Below are positions 1-8,354 of a stretch of 64,000 bases of DNA, in pieces. Position numbers and translations under genes: made by a program. Each line of letters opens with the position of its first letter. Positions within the stretch are counted from its first letter, which is position 1. Below the pieces are notes generated by a model. It did no database searches. It saw only the letters and a program-made list of their open reading frames with translations, and had not been told where the DNA came from. Source of the DNA: Cryobacterium sp. Y82 (GTDB taxonomy: Bacteria; Actinomycetota; Actinomycetes; Actinomycetales; Microbacteriaceae); the NCBI RefSeq assembly GCF_002929495.1, contig NZ_PJJJ01000037.1, positions 1 through 64,000 on the forward strand, in the 5' to 3' direction.

Positions 1-26
1 TGATGATTCCTGATTCTCGCCCTACG

Positions 27-1109
27 TCAAACGGCGGACTTGCTGTTAGCTACTGGCCTCACCCAACCCTGGCACGTAGGGGGGTGGAGAGCCGTCTCGG
101 GCTCCTCCACTGCGATGATGACGCCCCGTCGCCACTCATCCGTTTCTTCATATCCTCGCTCAACTTCCGCCCGAAAGAAGCTCAAGAGAACCAGTCTGCG
201 TGTCCCGCTGCCACGCTTCGCAAGGGGAACATCGTTCTCGTCGACAAATTGTAGGGACGAGAATGCCTTCTGCCATACGGGGTCTAGGTTGGCCGGAATC
301 AGCTTGGCCGCAAGATTTGGTGCGAATTCCTCCAATTTCCCAACGACTTCCAGGAGAAGTTCTGAAATCTCAGCCTTAACATCGCTCGTAAGCTTCGTGA
401 GTTCAGCCGTATGGCGATCGAGCACGGCCTTGACTATGAGCTTGGCTGGGTCTTGGGCAACCTCATCGGACTCCGCCCCCAGCCGGTCAGCTTGAAAGAG
501 GTGGAACAGGGGAAAGACACTCTCCAGAGCACTGGCAACGTGCTTCCCGTCCTCTGAGTTCAACGGGATGATCGTCGGTTGCAGCGACGAGAGCCCCTTG
601 GCTTCCCAGGCGCGCCAGATCGCCTGCCTATAGTTCAGGTTCACGCGTCGATCCTCCAGCTCCGCGACAACATCAAGAGTCGAGGCGAGGGATTTGAGTT
701 GCGCGTGCTTCAGGCCGATAAGCGTTGGGCCGCCATCGACGACCGGGTGTAGAGCATGCGCCAAAATCTCGGGGTTGGCTCGCCCCCTGGTCCAGGTCTT
801 GCTAATCACCAAGTGGCCGTTAGCGTCGAGGAGTTTCTCATCCTGGAGGGTCGTCACCGCAGTCTGGTCGATGACCAGCTCAGGGGGAAGGTCAGCGAAT
901 GTGCACGTGATGCGAATCGTTCCATGCCCATGAACCGAATAGTCAGAGACGTCCGGCTTTCCCTTGTCCAGGAACAGCCTCATAGCTTCCAGGATGCTGC
1001 TCTTTCCAGCGTCATTCTTGCCGGCAAACACAGTCAACGTATCGATCGACACGTAACTCGATGTCAGATATCCGCGAAAACCCTCTAGCTCAATACCCAC
1101 AATGCGCAT
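27..1109 (-). CDS. AAA ATPase of OLD/RecF-like type, C-terminally truncated
   Basis: The start is an ATG at 1109 preceded by GGGGGA. The 360-residue product opens with a RecF/SMC-like strand and a Walker A motif GKNDAGKSS (about residues 30-38), then a helical middle, and ends shortly after a Walker B-like stretch IAVEEPETALHP. In OLD-family ATPases that motif is followed by the end of the ATPase fold and often a TOPRIM nuclease domain. Here only some 16 non-family-like residues follow before the stop, so the gene is probably cut by a rearrangement or frameshift close to the window edge. It is separate from the longer OLD protein at 6136. Family assignment is good; activity is doubtful. Confidence 0.6.
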   Translation of the reverse strand: MRIVGIELEGFRGYLTSSYVSIDTLTVFAGKNDAGKSSILEAMRLFLDKGKPDVSDYSVHGHGTIRITCTFADLPPELVIDQTAVTTLQDEKLLDANGHLVISKTWTRGRANPEILAHALHPVVDGGPTLIGLKHAQLKSLASTLDVVAELEDRRVNLNYRQAIWRAWEAKGLSSLQPTIIPLNSEDGKHVASALESVFPLFHLFQADRLGAESDEVAQDPAKLIVKAVLDRHTAELTKLTSDVKAEISELLLEVVGKLEEFAPNLAAKLIPANLDPVWQKAFSSLQFVDENDVPLAKRGSGTRRLVLLSFFRAEVERGYEETDEWRRGVIIAVEEPETALHPPTCQGWVRPVANSKSAV

Positions 1110-1136
1110 TTGTCCCCCTCGACAACAACTTGACAT

Positions 1137-1677
1137 TCAAGTGCCAAGGCTGAGCCTGCCGGATTTGGGCCGACTCCGCAAAAGCGGACTGGTCAAGGCG
1201 CAACATGAAGCAGCGCGGCGACCAGCGATGCTAATCACCTCCGAAATAGCACCGACATCAGGCATGAGAGTGAGACACGCGTGGGAGGCAACTCGTGCGT
1301 TCCATCGTTCGGATTGTCCTTCCGAATGGAATCTATCGCCTCTACGCACCCGGCATAGCCCTAACCAATCGCCAGCAGGGTCACGCCCACAAGAATGAAT
1401 GTCAAGGATGTGTCGAGATTAATCTGGGAATTGATTGAGTGTTAGCGCTTAGTGGCGGCGTTCTGTGATCGCTGTTTGGCGCATCGACCCGGTTCTCTGC
1501 GTTGCGTCAAAGGGCAGTCAGGGTCTTGTATCTCGTGCGATACGAAACAGGTCAGTTATGAGACACCACAGTCGTGAGAACTGGGGCAGCCTGGTCGACC
1601 TGGAACAGGCATTTCTATGTGTGGAAGACTCGAGAGTAGAGGGGATCTCCATGGGTGCGGGCAGCCTTGAGAGCGCA
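1137..1677. other. stretch without a convincing gene
   Basis: No reading frame on either strand resembles a known family. The segment lies between a truncated ATPase gene and regulator remnants, so it is probably decayed accessory DNA. Confidence 0.4.
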
Positions 1678-2031
1678 TCAGGTCAGTCCCGGTTCGGAGT
1701 ATTCTTCGTGCGAGATCGCACGGAGGATGCGGATGGTGCCGTCCAGGCTAGTGCCTGCACGGGTGCTGGTCTTGGCAAGTTGGCGAGGGGCTTCCAGCAC
1801 TGGGAGCGACGTCGTTGTGCTCCGGCTGACCCGGGTTACTCCGCCAGTGCGGGCAGTGAGGTAGCCCTCGGATTCAAGCACTTTGTACGCCTTAGCGACG
1901 GTGCCAGGAGCGACATCGAGATCCTCCGCGAGCTGACGAACCAAGGGACGGCGCCCCTCGGCGTGCCCACAAGCGCGCAGTGGAACCTTCTCAGTCGGAG
2001 CTGCTCGTCCCCGTCCCTTTGACGATTTGGA
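1678..2031 (-). pseudogene. GntR-type winged-helix regulator remnant
   Basis: Minus-strand residues VRQLAEDLDVAPGTVAKAYK followed by LESEGYLTARTG match the helix-turn-helix and wing of GntR regulators. The frame stays open upstream to about 2031 without an ATG and without the N-terminal part a complete GntR domain would have. Downstream, a short low-complexity tail replaces any effector-binding domain. I read it as a 5'-truncated small GntR (YtrA-like) gene. The HTH assignment is firm; the pseudogene status is inferred from the missing start. Confidence 0.5.
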
Positions 2032-2055
2032 GTAGTTGGACCCGCTCGTCGGGCG

Positions 2056-2202
2056 TCAGGGTTTCGCCCACTGAATGACGAGATGGTCGGATCTGTAGAA
2101 GTCGGCATGGCTGTAAATGACAGACTGTCGCGCACGGTCGAGGGACTGATACCGGTAGGTGCTGAACCGCACGATTGAGTGGGTGCTCAAGTCCTCAAAT
2201 AC
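2056..2202 (-). pseudogene. C-terminal fragment resembling a UTRA effector domain
   Basis: An open minus-strand segment of 48 codons without a start ends at a TGA (2056-2058). It contains SVIYSHADFYRSDHLVI, which resembles the closing strand of UTRA domains (HutC-type GntR regulators), where a pattern like PVxYSxxxYRxDxxxF is typical. It lies directly upstream of the GntR HTH remnant on the same strand but in reverse domain order, so the two pieces are not one intact gene. Confidence 0.35.
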
Positions 2203-2497
2203 TCAGTACTCACCGACATCGAAAAAAGAGAGATGCCCATGCTGGGCGAGGACGGAACTCAAATAGCCGCTTAATCGTCGCCCACATGAAAATTCCGTTG
2301 ACTATTTCCGGATGGAGTTGACGCCGCGAGTTATCTCCGCCAATCTGAGTTTCACACGACATCTGGTTCGTGAGCATCGGGGGGAAAATGATGTTTCGAA
2401 AATGGGCGGGTGGATCGTATCGCCTGCGAGACCAGCCATTTAATGAACCGCTGCCCGGGGTAATTGTTCCGCGCGTGAAGTCAACGCAACGCATGTT
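2203..2497. other. intergenic region upstream of the subtilase operon
   Basis: About 295 bp with no recognisable gene. Its G+C content is lower than in the flanks. It should hold the promoter of the plus-strand operon that starts near 2498; a TTGACT hexamer occurs near 2300, but I could not assign a convincing -10. Confidence 0.35.
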
Positions 2498-3283
2498 TTG
2501 ACCTCTCTCCGAGGGGGTCCCCGCAGACGCCCCGCGTTCCTTTCGACGTCAATCATTGTCGTCACAGCCCTTCTGTTGATAGGTTGCTCATCGGCATCGA
2601 TCACGCCGGCGGTTCGAGACACAGTCGCGATCGCTCTCGTCGATAGCGGCCTCAACGATGAAAACGTCGACTTTAGCTGTTTTCATGTTTTCGATACTGA
2701 CGCCGACGACCAAGGGCACGGCACTTTAGTCGCATCGATCGCAGCAGGAATCGATGAGGATAGCTGTCCTGCGTGGGCCCATCGAGTCACTTGGATTAGT
2801 TACTCCGTCTTCACTGCAGGAACCGCGTCGGCGGAGGACGTTGCGGACGCTATAGAGCAAGCTATCCGGGACCAGGTGGACGTCATTAACGTCAGCATCG
2901 CGATCGGGACGGACACCCGGGCCTTACGTGACTCGGTGAAACGCGCCGTTGAATCGGGAATCGTGGTGGTCGCGGCTGCTGGAAACAACCAAGGGATGGG
3001 GGCGGGCTACCCCGCCCGATACCCGGGAGTTATTTCCGTCGGCTCATTAGATGCCGCGGGCCATCCATCAAGCTTCTCGGCTATTGACCATGTGAATTAC
3101 TTCGCACCCGGTGAAGACATTCCCGCGGTCGACCGCACGGGGGCCCGGCAGCTTGTCACCGGGACGTCAGCGGCTGCAGCAATGACCTCGAATCAAATCT
3201 TGAAAAGCTTGCTCGGCGTAGCTAAACCCGATTCCACCCTGTCCGCACTGATCGCTCACCAATCAAAGGAAGACAATCAATGA
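2498..3283 (+). CDS. subtilisin-like (S8) serine protease, lipoprotein
   Basis: A compact 261-residue subtilase. A hydrophobic N terminus ends in the lipobox-like LLIGC (Cys30), predicting export and lipid anchoring on the outer membrane face. The catalytic triad is visible: Asp49 in ALVDSG, His74 in GHGT, Ser224 in GTSAA, with the oxyanion Asn in AAGNN (163). It lacks an obvious propeptide and is short for the family. The start is a TTG at 2498 without a strong ribosome-binding site, so the N terminus is uncertain. Its stop overlaps the next start (ATGA), so it is probably translationally coupled to the secreted protein at 3280. Likely role: processing of that neighbour (inference). Confidence 0.8.
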   Translation: MTSLRGGPRRRPAFLSTSIIVVTALLLIGCSSASITPAVRDTVAIALVDSGLNDENVDFSCFHVFDTDADDQGHGTLVASIAAGIDEDSCPAWAHRVTWISYSVFTAGTASAEDVADAIEQAIRDQVDVINVSIAIGTDTRALRDSVKRAVESGIVVVAAAGNNQGMGAGYPARYPGVISVGSLDAAGHPSSFSAIDHVNYFAPGEDIPAVDRTGARQLVTGTSAAAAMTSNQILKSLLGVAKPDSTLSALIAHQSKEDNQ

Positions 3284-4119
3284 AAAAGATCGCCATCGGA
3301 GTCGTAGCGGCGCTGCTGCTCTCTGGATTCGCTTACTCGCCCGCGTTCGCAGAGACCAGCTCTGCCCCGGTAGAAGCTTCAGGCAGCGGGATGGTTGACG
3401 AGGAAAAGCTTGAATCCGCTTTCAACGACGCAGGATTGACACTGGAAGACGTGGACGCCTCGCTCACTAAAATCTCAGTCGAGACGACATCGGATTTGGG
3501 ATCTGGCGAACCTGTCACGGCGCTGACAACGTTGTCGTTTGAGGACAGTAGCGCTCTTTTTTCTCTAGGGAGCATCGACACCGACTACAACGCCAACTAC
3601 TCCATCCAGATACAAGAGTTGAACGACGAAGCCACCTCGTTCACCATGACAGACCTGGCCACTGGTGAGACAGAATCATATGCCGATGACGTGGGCTATG
3701 CCGCCTTCGTGCCAGTACTGGTTCTGGGAATACCTATCGCTCTAGAGATCTTGAAAACACTCCTGGTGGCATCTGCAGTTGTCATCGTCGCTGGTGTTAC
3801 GTGGATCGCAGCCACTAACGCAATCGATGCCCTCAATAAAAAGGGATCAAGCTACCAACATTTCCGCGCAATGATTCTAAACGGCAAACTCGTGCTTGCA
3901 AATGGTATGTCGCTTTCCGCGGCCATCACATGGGGCCGCGGGGGGAAAGACACGTGGTCTCGCAGCGAGGCCGGCGCGCTCGCAGTTGCGAAAGGAATCA
4001 AAAACGGCCTGGCCGTAGTCGGACCTGAGCGCGATTCGGGCGGTCGCGGAAAATTCGCACACTTCCACCCGAGCAACCGCACCCCCGCAATGCACGCCTT
4101 TTTCGGACTACCCAATTGA
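3280..4119 (+). CDS. secreted protein with internal membrane segment and toxin-like C terminus
   Basis: The 279-residue product begins with a classical signal peptide (MKKIAIGVVAALLLSGFAYS, cleavage near AFA-ET). An acidic Ser/Thr-rich region follows to about residue 140, then a hydrophobic hairpin-like stretch (about 145-185). The C-terminal 95 residues contain GPERDSGGRGKFAHFHPSNR and a terminal AFFG. A conserved GPE...HFHP...FFG arrangement resembles the C-terminal domain of putative SAR2788-type toxins, but I assign this only from pattern memory. The first gene overlaps its start and the third overlaps its stop, which indicates one operon. The membrane segment before a compact C-terminal domain suggests release by proteolysis. 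Function unproven. Confidence 0.65.
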   Translation: MKKIAIGVVAALLLSGFAYSPAFAETSSAPVEASGSGMVDEEKLESAFNDAGLTLEDVDASLTKISVETTSDLGSGEPVTALTTLSFEDSSALFSLGSIDTDYNANYSIQIQELNDEATSFTMTDLATGETESYADDVGYAAFVPVLVLGIPIALEILKTLLVASAVVIVAGVTWIAATNAIDALNKKGSSYQHFRAMILNGKLVLANGMSLSAAITWGRGGKDTWSRSEAGALAVAKGIKNGLAVVGPERDSGGRGKFAHFHPSNRTPAMHAFFGLPN

Positions 4120-4751
4120 TGGACAATCACGAAGCTGACGACCGTTCAGACCTCCTGGCACGGTGGAAGAAGACCAATCCTCAGCGATGGACAACGGACG
4201 CCGTTGAAGAACACTTGAAACAGGGTTTTTGTGCATATGAAATCCCGCTCGAGGCCATTACACGCACTGACTATTCGAACGATGGAGAAGTCCGCGAGGA
4301 CTTGATCTACTCGCTCTACACGATCACTCATCCGGACGTCCTATCCCGCCTGTACAGCGCAGAAGAGAAGGAAATGAAAGATGTTGGTCCTGATACGTAC
4401 GATGAAAGCTGGCGGGGACTCTTCCTTCAAGAAACTTCGGGCAGTGACACTGACGATCTTGGAACGGCGCCTCTTGGAGACGCGTCTTGGCTGGCATACA
4501 ACCTTCTAAACACTCAACATTTGGTGGGCCAACGCACCTCCATCGTGCTCGAGCAAGAAGACGGCCTCGTCACTGGTGCCAAGGTTTATGGGATGTCTGA
4601 CCACCTAACGACGTACATGACCGCGCTGACCGGATACAGAGAGACTGGAACAGAAACTGACCAAAATTACTACTCGATGAAAACTGGCGACGTAAACGAC
4701 GAAGCCTTCGTCTACTACCTCGACTGCCTCGCGCGACACAGCTTCATCTAG
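4119..4751 (+). CDS. acidic cytosolic protein, possible immunity protein
   Basis: A 210-residue soluble protein without signal peptide or membrane segment, rich in Asp/Glu and aromatic residues. The ATG at 4119 overlaps the stop of the secreted protein (TGATG), a typical coupling arrangement; a TTG three bases earlier is also possible. No family was recognised. Position as the last gene of a protease/secreted-effector operon, small size and acidic nature fit an immunity or chaperone protein, but this is inference. A long imperfect hairpin lies 30 bp after its stop. Confidence 0.6.
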   Translation: MDNHEADDRSDLLARWKKTNPQRWTTDAVEEHLKQGFCAYEIPLEAITRTDYSNDGEVREDLIYSLYTITHPDVLSRLYSAEEKEMKDVGPDTYDESWRGLFLQETSGSDTDDLGTAPLGDASWLAYNLLNTQHLVGQRTSIVLEQEDGLVTGAKVYGMSDHLTTYMTALTGYRETGTETDQNYYSMKTGDVNDEAFVYYLDCLARHSFI

Positions 4752-4780
4752 CCCGATACGAACAACACCTGTCAGGCTGC

Positions 4781-4846
4781 GGATGCTGACCCACGGTGAT
4801 GCGGCAGAATTATGCTAGCTGCCGCTATCACCCGTTGGTCAGCACC
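4781..4846. repeat. long imperfect inverted repeat behind the subtilase operon
   Basis: Arms at 4781-4807 and 4819-4846 pair over about 25 positions with a few mismatches and bulges (core GCGGCAG/CTGCCGC; outer TGCTGACC/GGTCAGCA) around an 11-base loop. It could end transcription of the upstream operon, but there is no T-run. It may instead be a recombination or transposon remnant. Confidence 0.5.
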
Positions 4847-5113
4847 GTAGTCTGACTCGTCAGAGGAACCTGCCAAGAAGTCGCCCTTGATGTGCCTCGC
4901 CCGGAGGCCAAAAAGCGGCCTATTCGATCCTGCGATGTCCGCGATCGCATAGTGGCCACCGGCCGCAGCCAGTTAATCGAACACCCCCCTCACGACGGAA
5001 ATATTTCTCGGCCCATAAGCACACTGTCGTGCCGGCGTAAACGCGACCGTGGCATCAACTGCGGTCGCGACAACTGCCCTGCCCTGGAAAACTCCGCCAT
5101 TCCACGAAACGGC
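4847..5113. other. stretch without a convincing gene
   Basis: The short frames here have no family resemblance and no ribosome-binding sites. Together with the hairpin and the res-like site it makes a 533-bp gene-free spacer between the subtilase operon and the recombinase. Confidence 0.4.
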
Positions 5114-5271
5114 TGTCTCGAAACCCTAGGGATATAAGACGTCTCACGACATCCCATTTTCGACTTTGCGAATCGGCGGAATTTGGTGGAATTTGACGGC
5201 CCGGCGAGTCTTATAACGACGTCGCATAACCTCCTGCTGTAATTGCAGTACACACCGTTAGTTACGAGACA
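5114..5271. promoter_or_regulatory. res-like site of the adjacent serine recombinase
   Basis: Three copies of a half-site close to TGTCTCGTAAC lie upstream of the recombinase: 5114-5124 (plus), 5141-5151 (minus, one or two changes) and 5261-5271 (minus). The first two form an inverted pair spanning 38 bp. Resolvase genes commonly adjoin such subsites, where the protein both recombines DNA and represses its own promoter. Confidence 0.4.
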
Positions 5272-5284
5272 TCTCAGGAGCAAT

Positions 5285-5968
5285 GTGACGAAGCTGATCG
5301 GCTACGCGCGCGTATCCACGCGCCAACAATCCACCGACCGGCAACAAGTGGATATCCTGGACGCCGGCGTGCGGCGCGACGACCTGTACGTCGACCATGG
5401 GATCTCCGGCGCTCGAGCATCACGGCCGAACTTTGATCGCGCGCTCGACGCCCTCGAAGACGGCGACACCCTCATCATCACGACCCTCGACCGGCTGGGC
5501 CGGTCGACGCAGAACATGCTCGCTTTTGCTGAAGAGCTTCGCGGCCGCGGCGCCGGCCTTCGCGTGCTGAACCTCGGCGGCGGCGACGTTGACACGGCGA
5601 CACCGATGGGGTCCATGCTGTTCACGATCATGGCGGCGCTGGGGCAGATGGAACACGACATCAAACGAGAGCGTGTTGTGGACTCCATCAACAAACGCCG
5701 CGAAGCCGGCAAAGATCTTGGCGGCCGCCCGCGGCTCATCACCGACAGCCAAATCCGCAACGCCCGCCGACTCATCGACGGCGGAGAGACAGCAACAACA
5801 GTTGCCCGCGATCTCGGAATGTCTCGAGCAACTTTCTATCGCCGAGCGCGGGCCTTGGACCTCGCCGGTGAGTTATCGGAGGCGTCCGAACGTGCCCCGT
5901 ATCGCGTCCCTTCACCGGGCATTTTCTCAGACGGGTCTTACGGGACAATCGCCCTCTCGGCACCGTAG
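5285..5968 (+). CDS. serine recombinase (resolvase/invertase family)
   Basis: The start is a GTG at 5285 with AGGAG four bases upstream. The 227-residue protein has the resolvase catalytic domain: active-site Ser in YARVST, then SRPNFDR-like and DRLGRS motifs, and the E-helix region MEHDIKRERV. A C-terminal helix-turn-helix (TTVARDLGMSRATFYRRARA, about residues 165-190) follows. The last 35 residues run into sequence that does not look like a recombinase; read on the other strand, it resembles a Tn3-family terminal repeat, so the C-terminal extension may come from a transposon junction. A likely recombination site lies just upstream. No Tn3 transposase is present nearby. Confidence 0.85.
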   Translation: MTKLIGYARVSTRQQSTDRQQVDILDAGVRRDDLYVDHGISGARASRPNFDRALDALEDGDTLIITTLDRLGRSTQNMLAFAEELRGRGAGLRVLNLGGGDVDTATPMGSMLFTIMAALGQMEHDIKRERVVDSINKRREAGKDLGGRPRLITDSQIRNARRLIDGGETATTVARDLGMSRATFYRRARALDLAGELSEASERAPYRVPSPGIFSDGSYGTIALSAP

Positions 5969-6135
5969 GGAACCGAATCTACGACGGTGATGCGACGGTG
6001 CCCCGGTCGCCGTCCATTTCCGGCCGCGTCATAGGCCGTTTACGCGTGACGGACGCCCGATGCTTTGTGATTCCTTCACGTTGTCTGAATCAGTCAATAG
6101 ACTCTGAACTGATTAGGCCCGAAGGAGAACAACCC

Positions 6136-8106
6136 GTGAAGCTCGTCGCAGTAACCATCCAGAAGTTCCGCAACTTTGTCGAGCCGCAGCGCGTCGAGAT
6201 CGAACCGGACGTGACAGCATTCGTGGGCAAAAACGAGTCAGGCAAGACGACAATCCTCAAGGCACTGCATCGGCTCAACCCCGCAAATGGTGACAGCACA
6301 AAGTTCGATCTCGTCACTGAGTACCCGCGATGGAAGCTCGCGCGCGACCGACGAGAAAGCGCTGACCTCGGAAAGACCATCCCGGTCCGCGCTGAGTTCA
6401 CGCTTGAGCCGGACGACCTGGCGGCCCTCAACGCCGTGTTTACGGCAGAGATTCCTGCCTCCACCCAAGTCATCGCGTTTCGGAGTTATGAGAACGAATA
6501 CGCGACCTACTTCTCCGCGAAGCTGGCGGACATTGTCGAGAGTGCCGCCACGGCTAGCGCAGTGGACTCGGCCGAGCTGAAGGAACTCCTGACTACCTCC
6601 ACGCTCGACGAGGCAATCGCGAAGGCGAAGGAACTCGCCAAGTCGCTCAAAGACACCCAACCGGCGCGCAGCAAGGCCGTCGGTTCGTTCCCGGGTGTGG
6701 CAGAAAAGTATCGGTTCCTCGTCCAGTCCGACCAGATCGACGACGAGAACCGGAAGGTCCTTCGGTCGCGGGTTCCTAAGTTCTTCTATTTCTCCAACTA
6801 CAGCGTGCTTCCTGGCGAGACCGACCTGACGAAGCTCGCGGCAAGTGTGACTGCGGGCGAAGCACTGGACGAGGAAGATCAGACGGTCGTCTCGCTACTG
6901 GCGCACGCAGGTGTTACCCCGGCAGACTTCCTCGACGCGAACTACGACAGCCGAAAGGCCGAACTGCAGGCGGCTGCGTCTGACCTGAGCCGCGAAGTCT
7001 TCAAATATTGGAGGGCCAATACGGACCTAGCCGTCGTGTTCGGGGACGACAACGTCAACGTGGTCGAGCCGTCGACAGGACAGCCGGCTCTGCACCGCTT
7101 CTTGAAGATTGAGCTTCGGGATGGGCGTCACGGGGACGTCGAGACAAACTTCGCAACCCGGTCGACTGGCTTCCAGTGGTTCTTCTCATTTTTTGCGGCT
7201 TTCAGCGAGTACCAGAACAGCGCAAAGCCGGTCATCGTGCTGCTCGACGAGCCTGGAACGAGCCTCCACGGCGAAGCTCAGAAGGATTTCGTGAACTACA
7301 TCTTCAACGAGCTCGGCGCGAAGAAGCAGACGCTTTACACGACTCATTCGCAATTCATGGTCGATCCGACTGTCTACGAGAAACTTCGCACGGTTCACGA
7401 CAAGGCGACGCGCGAGAACCAAGAGGCCGGGGTTGATGTGAGCCGCGTCAACCTGAAGGCGGACCGCGATACTGTGCTGCCGGTGGAGTCGGCACTCGGC
7501 TACTCGATCAGTCAGCACCTGTTCCTGGGATCTGGCCAGCACCTGCTGGTCGAGGGCAGCAGCGACTTTGTGTATCTCATGCGGATGAGCGCATACATGG
7601 AGTCCAAGAAGAAGCCGATTTTGAGCCCCAAACTCTCGATCATTCCGGTCGGCGGCATCACGAACATGCCTGCTTTCGTTGCTCTGATGGGTCGCCGGTT
7701 GGAAGTGTCCGTGTTGGTAGACGGTGAGAAATCAGCCTCGGTGCTCAACCGGACGCGCAATGCGGCGAAGGAGAACGATGTCCCCGCCGATCGAATCGTT
7801 GCCGTGAGCGAAGTGGACAATTCGCTTCCCAAGGATGGCGACATCGAGGACTTGTTCACCATCGCCGACTACTTGAAGCTCTACAACTGGGCTTTCCCGA
7901 ATGCGACCGTCACGGAGGCTGATCTGGCGTCCTCCCACGGACGCATCCTGGGTCGGATCGAAAGTCACCTGGGCCACAAGTACGACCACGCCAAGCCCGC
8001 TCATGCACTGACTGAAAATCAAGACGACTTCTTCGCCAACATCGACGCGGCGTCAGCCTCAAACTTCGAGAAGCTCTTTGCGACGCTGAACGCGGGCGTC
8101 GCTTAG
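6136..8106 (+). CDS. OLD-family ATP-dependent endonuclease (AAA ATPase + TOPRIM)
   Basis: The start is a GTG at 6136 with AAGGAGAA upstream, giving 656 residues. The N-terminal ABC-type ATPase has Walker A GKNESGKTT (31-39), Walker B VIVLLDEPG (about 364-372) and a His switch TTHSQ (about 397). The C-terminal third is a TOPRIM nuclease domain with the acidic LLVEG (about 470) and VLVDGE (about 526) motifs. OLD-family proteins act in phage exclusion or DNA repair. No UvrD-like partner (as in Gabija) follows, so it fits a stand-alone class 1 OLD. It sits between two recombinases with a secreted-type nuclease, consistent with a small mobile defence cassette. Confidence 0.85.
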   Translation: MKLVAVTIQKFRNFVEPQRVEIEPDVTAFVGKNESGKTTILKALHRLNPANGDSTKFDLVTEYPRWKLARDRRESADLGKTIPVRAEFTLEPDDLAALNAVFTAEIPASTQVIAFRSYENEYATYFSAKLADIVESAATASAVDSAELKELLTTSTLDEAIAKAKELAKSLKDTQPARSKAVGSFPGVAEKYRFLVQSDQIDDENRKVLRSRVPKFFYFSNYSVLPGETDLTKLAASVTAGEALDEEDQTVVSLLAHAGVTPADFLDANYDSRKAELQAAASDLSREVFKYWRANTDLAVVFGDDNVNVVEPSTGQPALHRFLKIELRDGRHGDVETNFATRSTGFQWFFSFFAAFSEYQNSAKPVIVLLDEPGTSLHGEAQKDFVNYIFNELGAKKQTLYTTHSQFMVDPTVYEKLRTVHDKATRENQEAGVDVSRVNLKADRDTVLPVESALGYSISQHLFLGSGQHLLVEGSSDFVYLMRMSAYMESKKKPILSPKLSIIPVGGITNMPAFVALMGRRLEVSVLVDGEKSASVLNRTRNAAKENDVPADRIVAVSEVDNSLPKDGDIEDLFTIADYLKLYNWAFPNATVTEADLASSHGRILGRIESHLGHKYDHAKPAHALTENQDDFFANIDAASASNFEKLFATLNAGVA

Positions 8107-8110
8107 TCAA

Positions 8111-8224
8111 GTGGGCGAAGTACCCTCGCATCCGACGCCGCAAGCATCGGTGAATCGACTCGACCAACTGATTCGAATGTGGGAGGCCCACGGCGCGTCG
8201 GTCAAGGTTCCCCCTACGGGATGA
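8111..8224 (+). CDS. possible 37-residue small protein downstream of the OLD gene
   Basis: A GTG at 8111 opens four bases after the OLD stop and reads 37 codons including SVNRLDQLIRMWEAHGASVK, an amphipathic, protein-like composition. There is no clear ribosome-binding site apart from the coding end upstream, so coupling would be needed. It could equally be a fragment of a lost gene. Confidence 0.25.
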   Translation: MGEVPSHPTPQASVNRLDQLIRMWEAHGASVKVPPTG

Positions 8225-8354
8225 CAACAAGAGTCGACGTCGGTGTGCATGAGTTGTGCAGACGAGTACGGAAAATGACAAAATCGCTCGGGCGAAGCAC
8301 CACCATGTAAGTCCGAAGGCCCCGATTCTCGGCTCTGGCTGCTTGACTATCACC

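Noticed and set aside
1465-2022. 185-codon plus-strand frame over the GntR remnant
   Set aside because: It lies opposite the HTH fragment, has no family pattern and no ribosome-binding site.
4781-4846. Integron attC site
   Set aside because: The arms pair like an attC, but the end motifs GTTRRRY/RYYYAAC are not both present and no integron integrase is near.
5914-5968. Tn3-family terminal inverted repeat at the end of the first recombinase
   Set aside because: The complement resembles a Tn3 end only loosely, and no matching opposite end or transposase was found.
6136-8106. Gabija system
   Set aside because: GajA is an OLD-type protein, but the required UvrD-like GajB gene is not downstream.
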